DNA of 64,000 nt from Polytrichum commune (GCA_950295325.1 OX485806.1:15316001-15380000), one strand, 5' to 3'. Shown: positions 1 through 13,167, counted from the first letter of the stretch. A program made the numbers and translations. Notes: generated from the letters alone by a model not told the origin.

Positions 1-2720
1 TACTAATAGCCTTCCACGATCTACAACCCTTACGGGTTCTCGTTGCGGATGAAACCACGCCCCAAGGGGTCCCTCCATAAAAATATCATCGATAAAATGG
101 TCCAGCGGGTAGAGTATACTGTGCGCGCGATAGTTCTCAACGCCTTGCTTTCGCAGGAGATCTGCATGTAACCGGAAGAATATTAGAACCTGAAAATCCC
201 TATCGCCAAGGAAATCACCGTCTCTTCGGATGATGACGAGGGGCGACTGCACTTCCAGATATTCAACAAACATGCAAGATCTCATGGCAAACAGTCCAAC
301 CCCGCCAGAAAGAGGACATCTAGATAGCAAGACGACTAAATCCTACAAACAAGCCTTCAATCCTTGCTACAGGAAAGAAACCCAGAAGAGGAATATGTCC
401 TACTTGTGAAGTCCTAAAACACGAAACGTCCATCACATCATCTTACTAGTTCCTATTTTGAAAAAGAACGACAATCGGTGCTCATCATCGTATTGAAATA
501 TCTCAGTATACACAAGACAGCAAGTTTTTAAGCTGCTTGCGAAGAGAAACCGGAAGGGGGCACCATCCAGCGTTCTATCCCAAATCATTTAGTAGGAGCT
601 GACCGACGTCCCCACATAGTGACTTTCAAAGCGACAATCCCCATGACCTAATATGCAACTATTGCAAGTCGAAGCAAAACGCTCAAAAAATATTTACATC
701 AATAGATCTTGAGAAGAACATCAGAAGGATAAAGAACGATAAAGATCATTACAATCTGCCGCACGAAGGTCATGCTAGTGAACTTCCTCAAGGAACCACA
801 TCTACCAAGGCATCTCCAACTCACTTCATACCCGGAACTAGCAGATAAATTGGCTATCTAAGTATCGGCCTCGAAATCTGAATCATCAGCATGTAGAGAG
901 CGAGTTCGCTTCTCTATCGACACTGAAATAAGCAGCTCGTTTACACGCAAGACCTAATTTCGACATGTCTAATTTTATCTTAGCTATTTCGAAAAGTGAT
1001 AGTAAACCTGGAAAGGGGTTAAACTGCTAAGCCGGAACTTTTGGCTTTGAAGTATCTGAAGTCAATGTTAAGATGGCTCAGGAAATCCGTGCCCCTACCA
1101 TTCGTTGCATCGAGTTCCTCTTGTGAGAATATCACGTACGATAAATTGCTTCGACAACACAATCGATGAAAGATTTATGCGTAAACAGCTACCTAATCTG
1201 CCACTACAGATGGTCACTGAACTCCTGAGAGGCTATATAGCGGCTGAACGCTTCCCCTTATCGGAATAAAAAGACTGCAACCGCTAAAAGCAGAACTCGT
1301 CTACTCTAGACATCGGGCAGTTGCTCTGATAAGTATCGGCCATTTCCAGAACTGCATCCTGCAAGACAGCCTGGGACTTCTTGTCCATCGCACATTGATT
1401 CCGTCACTATTTTATGCTCGCCGTTGCAAGCTGCTTGGGTGTGAATGAATTTGTGAACAATGCGAGTTTAAGCATACAGTAGATGTATGTGACAATTTAC
1501 AAACCTAGTGAGAAACTTCGATTGTACCAGACACATGTGTCGAGTGGCACCTATGGCTCTATCTGACAACTCCTAGAAAAGATCATCATTCGATCTCACG
1601 GATACTCTTTATCCGGCATACAGAACGAAAATGCATCCTCTTAATTGCCCTTGTTTATAAAAGTCCTGGTCAGATTTGATTGCCGGCGTCAGGCTTAAGG
1701 TGACGTCTCCGAAAGAATATTTTTAGGTTTTGGTTCACTTCTGAAGCGTAGGGTAGCAGAGGCCCAGGTAGCAGCTGGCAGCGCCACCAGAGAGTTATCC
1801 TGAACATACTGCCTTTCCGTTGGATGATCGTTTGCTAGTGAGACGATTAAGCAAGCATCGAAGAATCCTCAAGACCACAGATAAATAAACCATATGATGC
1901 TAGTACGGCTGCGGATAGATCACTAATTTAAGGCTATTATATAATCTATGACGGCCGACTCTACACAAGCGAATCAGAAGTACACATACATCGCAAGAAG
2001 CTGTACCGGTCACCAATTCTTGAAATGCGGTTGGTACAAGAAGAAAATCCACATAAGATTTCCAGGTAATCAAGAGAAACTAACTTATCATGCCTCTATG
2101 GCAAGATAACAACACGCTCATCTCCTATTTACATTATGGCGGATGAATCTGTGACATGTGTCCCTTCCTTCCAAAGCTTCGAAAGAATCCACGTATTACG
2201 CTGTGACGAACTACGCCACCGGGAGGTCAAGAAATTACTCATTCTTAACGAGCGGCTTCCAAAGGTTAAGGACCCCGCGAAAGCAACACTTTTCAATCGC
2301 CGAGAGCAATGCAACGCCTAGTTTCCACTAGACAAACACCGTGGCACAAATAACGCCGATAGTCACCATTGATTGGCATCATCACTATCAAGGGAATTAT
2401 AGTAAGCTGGAGTGTGGACACAATACTGTAATTGACAAACGCTCGACAGGAAAGCGAAATCTAGCTCAAGTTTCTTTTTACGCGGACCAAAATGCCGTCG
2501 CTGCAGTGGACTCGGAGAATAAAAAGAACTGAAACTACTTTCATTCAACGATCGCCGCACTGCGATGCGATAAACGATTGGAGGGAAACTATATGATTAA
2601 AGAACCCTTCGGCAGTCCATAAAGCAGCGGGGGATGAGAGTGCAATCTGTAAGTTAAACGAACTGATCACTTCCACGGCGCCGATGATGAGAAAGCCATC
2701 CTAAACTTGAATAAAAATCG
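1..2720. other. Stretch with no recognisable gene
   Basis: No reading frame above about 65 codons occurs, and none resembles a family I know. The short frames at 2136-2321 and 2341-2532 have opposite-strand frames of similar length and no domain. The composition looks more even (higher GC, more CG dinucleotides, no long A/T runs or microsatellites) than the AT-rich DNA after 4.1 kb. It could be an old decayed retroelement or single-copy spacer; I cannot tell which. Confidence 0.5.
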
Positions 2721-2920
2721 CACTAGGAGTGCATCCAACCTGCGCCCCCCGCCCCCGCCCCCCCTTCCTTCAATCTAACAAACAATACACATTGCCAGCG
2801 CGACTCTAACGCAATGGTTGCCATCATCGCCTGCAACAACAACCTCGAAAAGATCTTAACACTCTCATGTACGACGGCACCTAATGTATAACTGCGGCAC
2901 AATGACCGGCGCCTCTTCCG

Positions 2921-2945
2921 TCGCATCGCATCGCATCGCATCGCA
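2921..2945. repeat. Pentanucleotide tandem repeat (TCGCA)5
   Basis: Five perfect copies of TCGCA are seen. It is a short microsatellite in non-coding DNA, just before a C-rich and CA/CT-rich tract. Confidence 0.9.
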
Positions 2946-3253
2946 TGGCATTGAGGACCTCGCAAGCCCCGCACCCCGCCGCCTAGTGCAAACCAAAAGA
3001 ACTACAAAAAAATTTATATAACAAAACAGACTCTCTAACACTAAGAGCAACTCAACACCGATCACCCGATGGACAGCCATAACATCTCTCCCTAATTCCA
3101 TGGCTCACAGACACAAGAAAGCGCACACACCTGCGAGCGCCAACAACACAACCTGCAAGCGCGGGTATCACTACCTCACCCTAGACAACACACCAATCCC
3201 TGAATTCCTCGACCCACCGCCTCCGCGACCTAAAAAAAGTTGTCAAGAACCCG

Positions 3254-3302
3254 CACAACACACACATACACACACACAGTCTCTCTCCCTCTCTCTCTCC
3301 AC
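3254..3302. repeat. CA-rich then CT-rich simple sequence
   Basis: A run of CA dinucleotides is followed directly by a CT-rich run. The reading frames across it encode only Thr/His and Ser/Leu repeats, so they are not genes. Confidence 0.8.
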
Positions 3303-3539
3303 ACACTCCCTGTCCCCCGCACACCTCTCTTTCGTACACTGGACCTTTCCCACGGCGACAAACGACTACGTTATGCCGGGCCCGGAATACAGGACCCTAA
3401 TATAATAAAGTTTTTATATATACTCCGCCATCCAAAAGTATAAAGTTACCGAAGCAGCACATCATACGAATGCGAGCGGCATAAACCACCTGTTTTTCAA
3501 ATTGCGCCAATTGCGAAGCACTCTGCAGGCGTCAGGCCA

Positions 3540-4020
3540 GATTGCTCCTGCCATGGTATGGAGCTGCTCGATCTCCCCATTTTTTGTTTTGTTTCTTGTC
3601 ATCTGCTCCCATCACTGCCACTGCTGATGAGAGCAGCACCCGCAGTGTGATGACTCCTGGCCATGGCGGCAGCACAAACGACAAACCAAGCCACAAGAGG
3701 GAAGGGCCCCAACCGCAACGCCCAGCCGTCGATCTGGACCTACTACTAGGAGATCGACGGCCCTCTGCGCTCGTTCCGACGCACCAGCCAATCGTAGCGG
3801 CCCACGCGGACAAGCGGTTTCCCAGGGCCGGGCCGGGCCGGGCGGTCGCGTACGGGCGGGCCGCGATTGCGGGGAGACGACCGTTGTTGTGTTGTGCCCC
3901 CGGCGAGACCCGCTTTGGAATGTTGGTTATCCCGTGGGCCCCACCCCCTTTGATTTCTGCTTGTCTAAGGCATGTGTGGAGCTCTAATAATATACAGTGA
4001 ATGCGTGGGGCCCGCATTGA
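3540..4020. other. GC-rich, CpG-rich island
   Basis: This block is strikingly GC-rich compared with its surroundings and includes a GGGCC-type repeat near 3825-3842 and an inverted CCAAT-like context (AGCCAATCG) near 3787. It has long open frames on both strands (3542-4000 + and 3532-4017 -), which is expected in GC-rich DNA with few stops; neither product resembles a known protein. It could be a promoter-type island of an unseen gene or a GC-rich element. No gene is supported within 3 kb. Confidence 0.45.
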
Positions 4021-4118
4021 GTGACGGAAGTGGCATTGGTCCCCCTTTCTTTAGTAGCAGACAAGTGCAAAGTGTCACTTCCCTTTTAGGCTCTCCGACT
4101 CATTCGTATGTAAAGTAA

Positions 4119-4520
4119 AGGACCGGTTTAGACTTCGGTGAAGAAGTGCACCAATCGGCCAAGAGTTTTAGTCCAAGACAAGATTGTTTGAGGCAATGGC
4201 TGATACAGCGGACAAGATGAATTTTTGTTTGTTTGTTTAAACCTCAAGTTGGAGTTCTCTGGAGGTCAAGTTTCTTGTCTGAGGATTCAAGGTTGTCCAA
4301 GAATCGTAACCTCCGGAGAACTCCCCGAGCAAAAAGAAGGTTGTCATGTTAGCAACCAGGTCGTTTTTCCCTCCATACTTGAAGTTCTCCGTTGTAGAAG
4401 TCTTGGCCATAGTTTAAACCCCCCAGCCAATGAAGAACCTATTTCACAACCAATCATATTGTTGCACTCCCCTAAAATTCTTGGCCAATGCAGTTCTTCG
4501 CTGCAATCTAAAACCGGCCC
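4119..4520. mobile_element. Tourist-like MITE, copy 1
   Basis: The ends are imperfect inverted repeats. The left end reads GGACCGGTTTAGACTTCGGT and the right end is its approximate reverse complement ending ACCGGCCC. Candidate 3-bp TAA target duplications sit at 4116-4118 and 4521-4523. A second copy lies in opposite orientation at about 12,354-12,760; a shared stretch includes GAGGCAA and GACAAGATGA. Three-base TWA duplications and a CCGG-containing end fit the PIF/Harbinger (Tourist) class. No transposase is present. The frames at 4225-4614 are a by-product. Confidence 0.65.
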
Positions 4521-7500
4521 TAATTTAAGATATGTAAGTTGCCTTGGAAGATTTGGTGTTCGTGGTGTACTAATAAGGGAGATGGGTCTCAAAATGGTTA
4601 CTTTTTCTAGCTAGCCCACTTCTCTTTTGGACACAAAATACGTGATTAACTTAGTACAAGATGGTTACCAAATCCAAATCAAGGTTGTAGTTGGTTTCCC
4701 CAACATTTTCAGACATCATGAGAATATCTTATTTGTTATCGAAATGATGACTCTCTTGTTCATGAAATGATTATATAGGTCTCCCTCGAACTATGTTGAT
4801 TGTAGAGCTTAGAATGGGTATCAATTTCTTGGCATATATTTGAATCTTTTTCCATACGTGTTTGTTTGGCATCCATTATTAGAGCCACATTTAACCATGT
4901 ATCACTCAAATATAGGTGTATAATTAAGAAAAGTAATCAAAATAGACATGCCTATCTTATGTAAGCTCATATGTCGTGGATGAAGGGGATCATTTTGTGT
5001 TGTTGTTTTTTTTTAATCCAAAAAGTTGAGGGTTGATTCAATGATGTTGAATTTTGCTCAATTAAATTGAGCTATTTCATATTTTATCTTAAATTAGTCA
5101 TGTGTAGGCTATAAAATATTTTTGACGTTTTCACCTTTCAAGTGGATTAGTGTATGTAGACACCATGAATGCCGTTGGTGGGCCAACACAAATGACACAC
5201 CTCCAACCACAATGTATAGTGAGGGATTTGTGACGTGTTGTTATTGCATTGGTTGGGACCCTATATATTTCGATGTGGACACTACAATTTGGCACTCAAA
5301 GTGATGAATTGACAAGCCTCTACAATTCTATTTGCACACGGATCCTTTGCCCACAATCAAGAACTATATTTTTGGATTCCAAATACATGCAAATCAAACT
5401 TCATTAAATGGCTATTGGATTTTTTTTTCCTTTGCACATCCACCTACAAAAAAAAACAAAAAAAAAAACAAAAACCAAAACATATTGCATCGTCGCCTAG
5501 AATATGATTTTAATTTTTAAAAAACATTGTATAATACATTATATATTTGGACTATGCATAACAATATATTCAGTTGTTGTCATGTTTCCCATTCTAAAAA
5601 TATCATGGATTGCTTCACTCAAGTTTTTTTAGCTTGAATGCACCAATGCAATGCTATGGCATGAGAATAAACAAAGTCTACTGTTGAATAGAATATGGTT
5701 TGATCCCCGGCCCCACCCAATGTACATACCCAATTGAATAATGTTATGCAGACATGACTAAGTTTCGAATTGTAAATCTAGTTTTATAAAGGTTGTGCAA
5801 TGATCTCAAGAGTTGAATGTACAAAGACCCATGTAAATGCACTCTCAGCTGGTCCTTAAAGGACAAGGTTTGTAGCTTGTAATGGATGTTGGGTCTATAT
5901 TGGACATCATCTAAGTATACTATATAATATCAACATTCATCAAGTAGGACAATCCAAATATATTGTCCGTTAACCGGATGTTTGTTGTACATCATACACA
6001 ATAGTTCACGTTGGTACCTTTGAAAGGTTGACATTGTTATTATTTAAAATTTTATAATGTAACCCTAATCTGGCACGTGAACACATTTGTTGTCCATGCA
6101 TGGCAAGTGTTTTCAAGAAGTGTTTTTGCTTTGCAACTCAATCCAATCGTTGTTGAAGTTGGTCCAAATGGGTATGTGGACATGTCGGTATAAACATAGT
6201 GTGATTTTACAATCAGGCTTATAGTTACCGCAAAGCAAACCATGCATGTAATTAATTAACGAATCACATATTGCATGTGTTTGCCAACATTGAAGAGTTT
6301 CTTTACCCCAAGGTTGTTTCCTTGTTAATGAGGTTGACATTTTTCTTACTTATGACCACAACCAAGGGAGCTTCATTGCTTATCATTCTTCAACTCCTCA
6401 CTTAGGCTTGCCAAGCACTCTTGCCACCCACACAATTGAACTAATGGCCCCACCAGTCATTTGGTTGGAGCATAGTGGAGAACAATGGTAAGTTTTGGTC
6501 GAGGGAAAGAGGGAACTCCCGCCACTTGCAAGGCAAAAATGAACCCCAAAGCACTCAAATTATTGGCTTCATGCTTTACGCTACATGCATTATACCATAT
6601 ACTATAGAATATACTATTATAGTATGACTATTCATAGTTTAATACTAACAACACATTGAGGGTATGTTGAAGCCATATATTCCTCTGAAACGGAAATGTA
6701 TTGAATCCCAAAAAAGTCTTAATTTCAAAAAATGACTAAATTCCACTTCATTGTCAATTATTCACCTTATAAATACACCACTGGACTGCATTTCTTGAGG
6801 AGGAAGTAATTGGATAAGTGCAAATTTTGTCGTAACACATTCATTTAAAACATTATTATACCAAACTTACTACGTGGTGTTATTGTATCTACATATCAGT
6901 TTGTAGAGTTGTTAATCAAGAGGCATTATCAACCATCCATTTATTTGGAGGTGCAAATTGTTTTCAATGTGTTAGCTAGAAACTCTCTAGTTCCAACAAA
7001 ACTCCGGATTCATCATGGCATGGCCGCCTCACCAATCTGGCAACTCCCAAGAAGCTCTCATGCTCAATTTACACACTCCCAAAAGAAGACAATCAAAACT
7101 TGGGATTAAAGTCCAGTGAGGCCAATAATAGGATGAAACACGCTCTAAATATTTATACAATAAAAAAAATTGCCTATGAATATATGTTTACATACTACTA
7201 AGTCTCGTCATTTGTTTCAAATTCTAAGAATGACATGTACTAAATTTCAACTATTCATCAATGTAAGAATCAATGAATTGTTGTCAATTTTGGATCCTCC
7301 TCTAGATATTGCACCGATTTATCATCTCTTGCTAATACAATACACATTGTTTGTGGAAAGAGAGCAAGATTTGAAGGGGATACCATCATTTGTTTCTTGG
7401 AGCTCTAGTATTATATAGTGTGGATTGGTAAATACAATACACTCACATAGTTAAGCCCAATGTTTTGGCATGAATTCCTTGTTATTAGTTTGTCTCACAA

Positions 7501-8000
7501 TATCTATCAAAATCAACGTACTTGAATTTTATATGAATAATAAAAAAAAAACATTACATGCGTCAAAATGTTTGACACGGTACAATATATTACACAAATG
7601 TAGTTATTTTTTATTCCAAATTTCTAGCTATAAAAGTATTGTATTTCTAGCTATTTTGTGCAAAATATTAAATATTGCACTCGCAATTGCTATCATTTTA
7701 ATTCGTACCCACAATTAGAAGTGAAAGATTGACAAAATAGTGTACAATTAAACATGCAAGTTATTTTCATGCAATCGGTGTAATAAGCATTGCACGTTAT
7801 TTTCATGCATGTTGGTGTATTTTGTCCAAGCCACACTATAGAGGTCAACCACATCATACATATGCCCACATTATTTGCCATAATCAATATGGCTAACTGT
7901 TGTTTTTTTTTTGGGGGGGGGGGGTATAAAGCATCTATTACTAGGTTGGCTGTGTCACTCTTGGTACATTGATCAACATAAACTTGCAAAGTGAAGCACT
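4521..8000. other. AT-rich intergenic DNA
   Basis: No gene is recognisable. The few frames of 60-82 codons (for example 5122-5304, 6909-7109, 7170-7418) are isolated and unlike known proteins. Poly-A-like runs occur near 5450-5470. A stretch near 5225-5300 weakly resembles stretches near 14,150 and 14,870 (TTGGGA followed by TATA and a GTGGAC-like motif), hinting at an uncharacterised dispersed repeat. Confidence 0.5.
7911..7923. repeat. Homopolymer G run after a T run
   Basis: A T run is followed by a G run of about 13 bases. Similar G or C runs occur at about 36,747-36,766, 40,855-40,865, 45,720-45,731 and 45,961-45,972. Confidence 0.8.
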
Positions 8001-8005
8001 CATGA

Positions 8006-8067
<62 letters not shown>
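8006..8067. repeat. Compound microsatellite (TG)n(GA)n
   Basis: About 11 TG units run directly into about 20 GA units. Frames through it on either strand are artefacts. Confidence 0.95.
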
Positions 8068-8069
<2 letters not shown>

Positions 8070-8575
8070 AACAATTTGTTGGCATGAATGAGTGGCACCT
8101 CACCCTTCATCATAATTGCAAACTAAAATGTAAATCTAAGGTGGGGTTCATATTTAATGGCTATGGGATGAATGATATTGTATCATATGGAGGTGGTACC
8201 TTATAGGAGAAGGGTGAGAGCCCAAGATTCTATGGTAGGGAGTGGTTGAATAGAGTTATGAAATTTGTTGGACAATACATGCATTTTGAAGTTACAGTCA
8301 TAGGGAGGTGTGGATGAAAAGTGCTTCGCCCTTGATTAAAGCTACAATCTCAAATGTAAACCCATGACAAATTTACAAAGTAAGCATCCACAATGACCAC
8401 TTGTGAGGTGAGATCCCGTAAAACAAAATATCTTTCTTGTTAGGGGTACGGACTAAATGAGCAAAATACACAGGCGATGCCTTGAGTCACAATAAGTTAC
8501 ACAAGGCAAAATAAAACATAGTTTCCATATGAGGTCCAAAGAATGTGATGTTCCAGAAAGCCAAAAATGGGTTGG

Positions 8576-8640
8576 ATGGTTTTTTTTTTGAGACAGGAGG
8601 CCAACATTGGATGGTTGGTGGGCCACAAACAATGGGAGAG
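8576..8640 (-). repeat. Possible SINE 3' end fragment
   Basis: A T run followed by GAGACAGGAGGCCAACA resembles the reverse complement of the SINE 3' end seen at 37,931-37,985 (T-rich, then GAGACAGAAGGCTGACA). Only the terminal part is recognisable, so this is a weak call. Confidence 0.35.
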
Positions 8641-9347
8641 GGTTAGTAGGGGGCCACAAGGGAGGGAGGTCACTCCTTGTGGCATGTGGGGGTGGGGGTT
8701 ACTTGGGGAGGTTAATAAAGGGGTTATGGGGAAAGGAATGTTCAAGGTAGGCCTGATTAGGGGTTATGCCAGGGGTAGGAGTTGAGTTTTGATTTGATAA
8801 TCTCTAATTGTTGTGTTTTTATTTTATTTTTTAGATTCAAAGCTTCTCAATGTTCCATTACTTTGAGTTATTATTTCAACTCGTTTCTTGTATTGATTTT
8901 GAATTGAACTCTTAGAATTTTAAAATTTCCTTCATTTATTCCTTTGTTATTCTCATCATTTTACAAATATTTAGAGTAAAATAGAAAAATTATTGTAAGT
9001 AGATTGGTCCACACTATTAAGATTATTTACAAACTTCATACAATTGGGGATAGTATTGTGGGTGCACAATGTTTACCAACTCGTTGTATTTAACATCACA
9101 AGTCCATGTCATATGTTATAATCTCTCTTACACGGAGGAGAGGTGTTTTTGGTTTTCGACCGTATGATGGTTTTGGCCACTGGAAAATCCCCACCCCTCC
9201 CACACGCTACTATACGCCCACAATAGGGCCACATATGACATCTTTGTGAGGAAACGGATTATCTTCATCCATGAGTAATATCATCCATAGAACATGATGT
9301 ATATCATCCACGATGTAAAGAATGGAGAAAAAGAGCTCTAGCAGGAC

Positions 9348-10300
9348 TTGGACGGCAAGGCATGCATGAAAAACATAAACAATGTCGATGGTGGTCATGC
9401 CTACTACAACCACAATTGTGTTTGGGCCATTGCCCGCACTCGCAATTCTAATTCTTCATCCTTCTTGAACGCCTCCTACTTCTCAAGGAGTTGTACATCT
9501 CAATTTTTGAGCACCAATAGAGGAACAAACGAGGCGAAGCACATAGTGGCAGGTGTCGCTTTATTAGGCGTGTTGCTCTTTGATTGCAATGGCGTCTTAG
9601 TGGACATAGAAAGGAACGGGCACAAAATCAACTTCAATAAGGTGTTTGAGGAGAGAGGTGTGAAATTCAGATGGGAAGTGGCTCTTTATGTGAAACTACT
9701 CAAGATTGAAGGGGAAAAGGAGTGGATGACACACTAATTGAACAACACAACATGGCCAAAGTCCATGATGACTAAGGATTTAGTGCAAAATGAATGAATT
9801 CGTGGCTAGAATGCATAAGCGGAAGACCAAACTCTTCACGGAGATGGTTGAAGTTGGATAATCACCGTTGCGCAAGCAGTGGCAACCTTAATCGATGAAG
9901 CGTTAAGCCAGGGAGTATTGGTTGCGGTGTGTAGCACCTCCAATGAGAAGGTGGTTTTGACAATTGTGTGTGTTATGCTTGGCTATGAGCAAGTTGCAGC
10001 CATACAAATCTTTGGGGTGACATCATCCAATGCAAGAAATTGGATTTTGCGATCTATGAGCTAGCAACGAGTATGTTGCAAGTGGAGCATGTGAATTGCA
10101 TAACGGTGAAAGACGGTAAGATCGGCATGGCGGCTACCAAAATAACATGCATTGTGTGCATTGTGACTAAGAGTGGATACACTGAGAATGAAGACTTCTC
10201 GAAAACGGATGTCGTGTTCCCGTGCATTGGAGATCCTCCCTCGCATAATTTTGCCATATCGTTTTGCGGTAATATGCTCCTAGATAGGAGGTTTGCTTAA
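9348..10300 (+). pseudogene. CbbY-like HAD phosphatase, intronless broken copy
   Basis: The pieces match, in order, a plant CbbY-like haloacid-dehalogenase phosphatase (chloroplast enzymes of this family hydrolyse xylulose-1,5-bisphosphate). A Ser-rich, transit-peptide-like N-terminus is followed by the nucleophile loop FDCNGVLVDIERNGH, where the family has DxDGVLVDTE, so the second Asp is Asn. Next come WEVALYVKLLKI and GKEWMTH, then in another frame VATLIDEALSQGV-VAVCSTSNEK (motif II region), and in a third frame FAIYELA, ITVKDGKIGMAA (motif IV, altered) and CIVTKSGYTENEDFS up to a stop at 10,298. At least two frame changes and in-frame stops near 9740-9870 show it is not functional. The domains follow each other without intron-sized gaps, which suggests a retrocopy; no poly-A tail is visible. 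Confidence 0.8.
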
Positions 10301-11070
10301 GGCGCATTGCCTCCAATTCCTTCACATACATTCATGAACATTAGTGAAGGTCTATTGAATATGTGTTGTGGTAGCCATGTACAACACGTTGTCATAATCA
10401 TTACGTTCAATTCAAGCCACGAGTTAACCCACATTTAAGTTAAGTTCAAACCCTAAATCTACCAATCTTGGAATCTTAGAGTATGTGTTTTCTTGAAGAG
10501 TCTAGGAGATTTGGAGTCTCATATGTACTATTCAAGAAAGGAACCCAAGTTTTTGGGCTCCAAATTCCAAGAATACGTGTAATCCTGCCAAATTTCAAAG
10601 GAATAAAAACTTTCTCATAGATCCTCTAGGGTATGAAAGTAGTTGCATCACAAAACATGTGGTATGATTTTGAGATGTTGGGTATTACTTTGCAGTGGTT
10701 GAATGTGCATGACAAGCAATTGGAGGTTTTTTTTTTTGTGTGAGTACCTAGACAACTTATTGCCACATCTCCCAAAAAGTAATTGTCGTAAGCTAACAAA
10801 CAATTGGAATGTCAAAATCAACCTAAAAAGGTAACCTTTGTGTAGATTGCATATTAATTCAAGGTTTTTTTTTATGTTGGATGGATGAGAGGTACACTAT
10901 TATGCAACAATTTGCACTTGCCTTTTGTTTTTGAAGAATATGTTACATATATTTTTTGAATGATACAGTCACCCAACCGATGTCATGCACGGGCCATCAC
11001 TAGTGTATATATGGGGGAAAGTATACACATATATATGTCATATATCATATAGAAATAATTCATATTTCTA
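10301..11070. other. Intergenic DNA, nothing recognised
   Basis: AT-rich sequence with T runs near 10,730 and 10,866. No coding potential, RNA gene or clear repeat boundary was found. Confidence 0.5.
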
Positions 11071-11071
11071 T

Positions 11072-11215
11072 ATGCACTGGTGCAATGGGCAAGGACGGTG
11101 CTGGGATGAACCCAAATGTGAATTCACATGCACGGGCGCAATGGGTAGATAGGTGCCAAGATGCCCTTGGGCATAAATGCACGTGCATGGGTGCAACTAG
11201 ACAGGACGACATGGG
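11072..11215. repeat. Diverged 56-bp tandem repeat, about 2.5 units
   Basis: Units begin with ATGCACTGGTGCAATGGG at 11,072, ATGCACGGGCGCAATGGG at 11,128 and GCATGGGTGCAAC at 11,184, a period of 56. Units are diverged. It abuts the MITE-like inverted repeat that follows. Confidence 0.6.
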
Positions 11216-11221
11216 TTTACA

Positions 11222-11446
11222 CTACACCATTTATGGTATTTAATGTCACTTACTATTTGAAATTACATAATACTATAACTTTCCATTTTCTACTTCATTT
11301 TTTTACCAACAATAATTAAATAAGTTGTATGGGAATATACAACATACATGACTTTACTCGGTAAAGAAAATCACATTCTTAAAATGAATGTTATGGCATT
11401 ACATAGCTTTATATAGAAAAATGACACTAAATACCATAAATGGCGT
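11222..11446. mobile_element. MITE with ATTTATGGTATTTA inverted ends
   Basis: The left end carries CATTTATGGTATTTAATGTC, and the right end carries the reverse complement with one change (GACACTAAATACCATAAATG). Length is about 220 bp, AT-rich, no coding sequence. Related ends recur at 12,182-12,350, 13,476-13,500 and 13,862-13,886, and more distantly near 32,200 and 37,466. The family cannot be assigned because the target duplication is ambiguous. Confidence 0.6.
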
Positions 11447-12181
11447 AATGAGATTACAAGAGACACATCATAGTTTACAATATATAGATAGATAGATGGA
11501 TGAATTTGGAGCAAGCATGAATAAATTGCCTCTTCCTCCGCATCTAAGTCTCCCCCTTTCAAAAGTAGCGGGCTCAATTGCTTGTAACAAATATATTATA
11601 TAGTTTGTTACGTGGAGTTTTCGGTGAGATTGCCTGCATTAATTAGCCCAAGTAGTGTGTTACTATTTGGAGCTAAACAATGCAATAATATCAATCCCAT
11701 TAGTTCTATTTTTACTAACACACGTTTAATAGGTTGTTCATACATTATAGAACATGAATAATTTTACTAATAAAATATTGCATTCTTATTAAATAGTTAT
11801 AGCATTGCATAACTCTAAATAATAACACACACTAATTGGGATAATTAGTGTAGTAATCTTGGAGACAATTTCCATACCAACTACACACTTCTCATGTAAA
11901 TTTGAAATTTACAATTCAACCATTTTGAGAAGCTCTAACACATTGATTGGTAGATACATTTACAAAAGGGACTTAATTCTTTATGCACATTCCAATGATA
12001 TATTAGATATGTGATATGCGATAATTTTCAACAAAGAGGGTTTTCATTCACATTTGTGTCTAATAGAAACCAATGCTTATTGTAGACGACAACAACAACA
12101 ACAACATATTATGACAATTTTAATAATCTCAAATGCTAAACCTATGATTCTTCAATGGCAATCAAAATGCACTATGCCTGG

Positions 12182-12350
12182 TCATTTACGGTATTTAAGT
12201 ATTATACATATTTACCAAATAAAGCCTTTCATGTTCTATAATGTCCAAACTACCTATTTGAACTTTGTTGGTAGTAGAAGAATGAAATATTTTACTAAAA
12301 ATATATGTTATTTTGTAATTTCAAATAGGAAGTGACACTAAATACCATAC
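12182..12350. mobile_element. MITE of the ATTTATGGTATTTA family, second copy
   Basis: The left end reads CATTTACGGTATTTAAG and the right end AAGTGACACTAAATACCAT, matching the ends of the element at 11,222-11,446. It abuts the Tourist-like element that begins at 12,354. Confidence 0.5.
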
Positions 12351-12353
12351 TTA

Positions 12354-12760
12354 GGGTTGGTTTATACTACGGTGAAGATTGCACCGGTCAAGAATTTTAG
12401 GGAAATAGAGCAACATGATTGGGTATAAGATGAGTTCTTCACTGACTGGAATTTACACTATAGCCACGACCTCTTCAGTGGAGAACTTTAAATATGGATG
12501 GAAAAAATGACATGGATGCCAACATGGTAACACTTTTAGCCAGGGGAATTCTATGGAGGTCAATTTTCTTGAGTGATCTAAAACCTTCATACAATAAACT
12601 TGACGTTTGGAGAACTCCAACTCGACGCATTTTGATTTTGATTTTTCCCTCATCTTGTCTGCCATATCGACCGTTGCCTCAAATAACCTTACCTTGGGTG
12701 GAAATTCTTGACCGACGGGTGTGCCTCTTCACCATAGTCTAAAGTGACCAAAACGGGAAC
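12354..12760. mobile_element. Tourist-like MITE, copy 2
   Basis: It is homologous, in inverted orientation, to the element at 4119-4520 and similar in length (407 versus 402 bp). The left end (GGGTTGGTTTATACTACGGTGAAG) and right end (CTTCACCATAGTCTAAAGTGACC) are inverted repeats. Candidate TTA duplications lie at 12,351-12,353 and 12,761-12,763. The frames inside are not genes. Confidence 0.6.
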
Positions 12761-13167
12761 TTAAAAGTTACAAATATTCTCATCAATTAATCGGATCGGA
12801 TCTCAAAGCGATGATACCAAATCACGGTCATTGACACATAATACATACATACTTCATACATCCTTGTACCTTCCAAGCTACCGGAAAAGTACAAGAATAA
12901 GACATTAGTGAAGTGTGAGGTTAAAAATTTATGTTAGTTGACTTACCGGGTCAAACGTCATTTACCTTGCCAAGGGATCTCACTCACGGGTGTCTTCAAT
13001 AAACGCAAAAAAGTTTGAGTTTAATTAAGTAAGCCTAACAGTTGCCGAGGCCGGCCAAGACCTTTCAAATCTCCCACTGAGAAGATCATAAATGCCAAAA
13101 TAAATAACATGTGCTCATGAATAAGGTTAAATCCCTTCAAGATTTAAAGAGGTTGTGTAGACTTATA

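Noticed and set aside
3532-4017. Long opposed open frames (152 and 161 codons)
   Set aside because: GC-rich DNA with few stops; neither product looks like a protein, and both strands are equally open.
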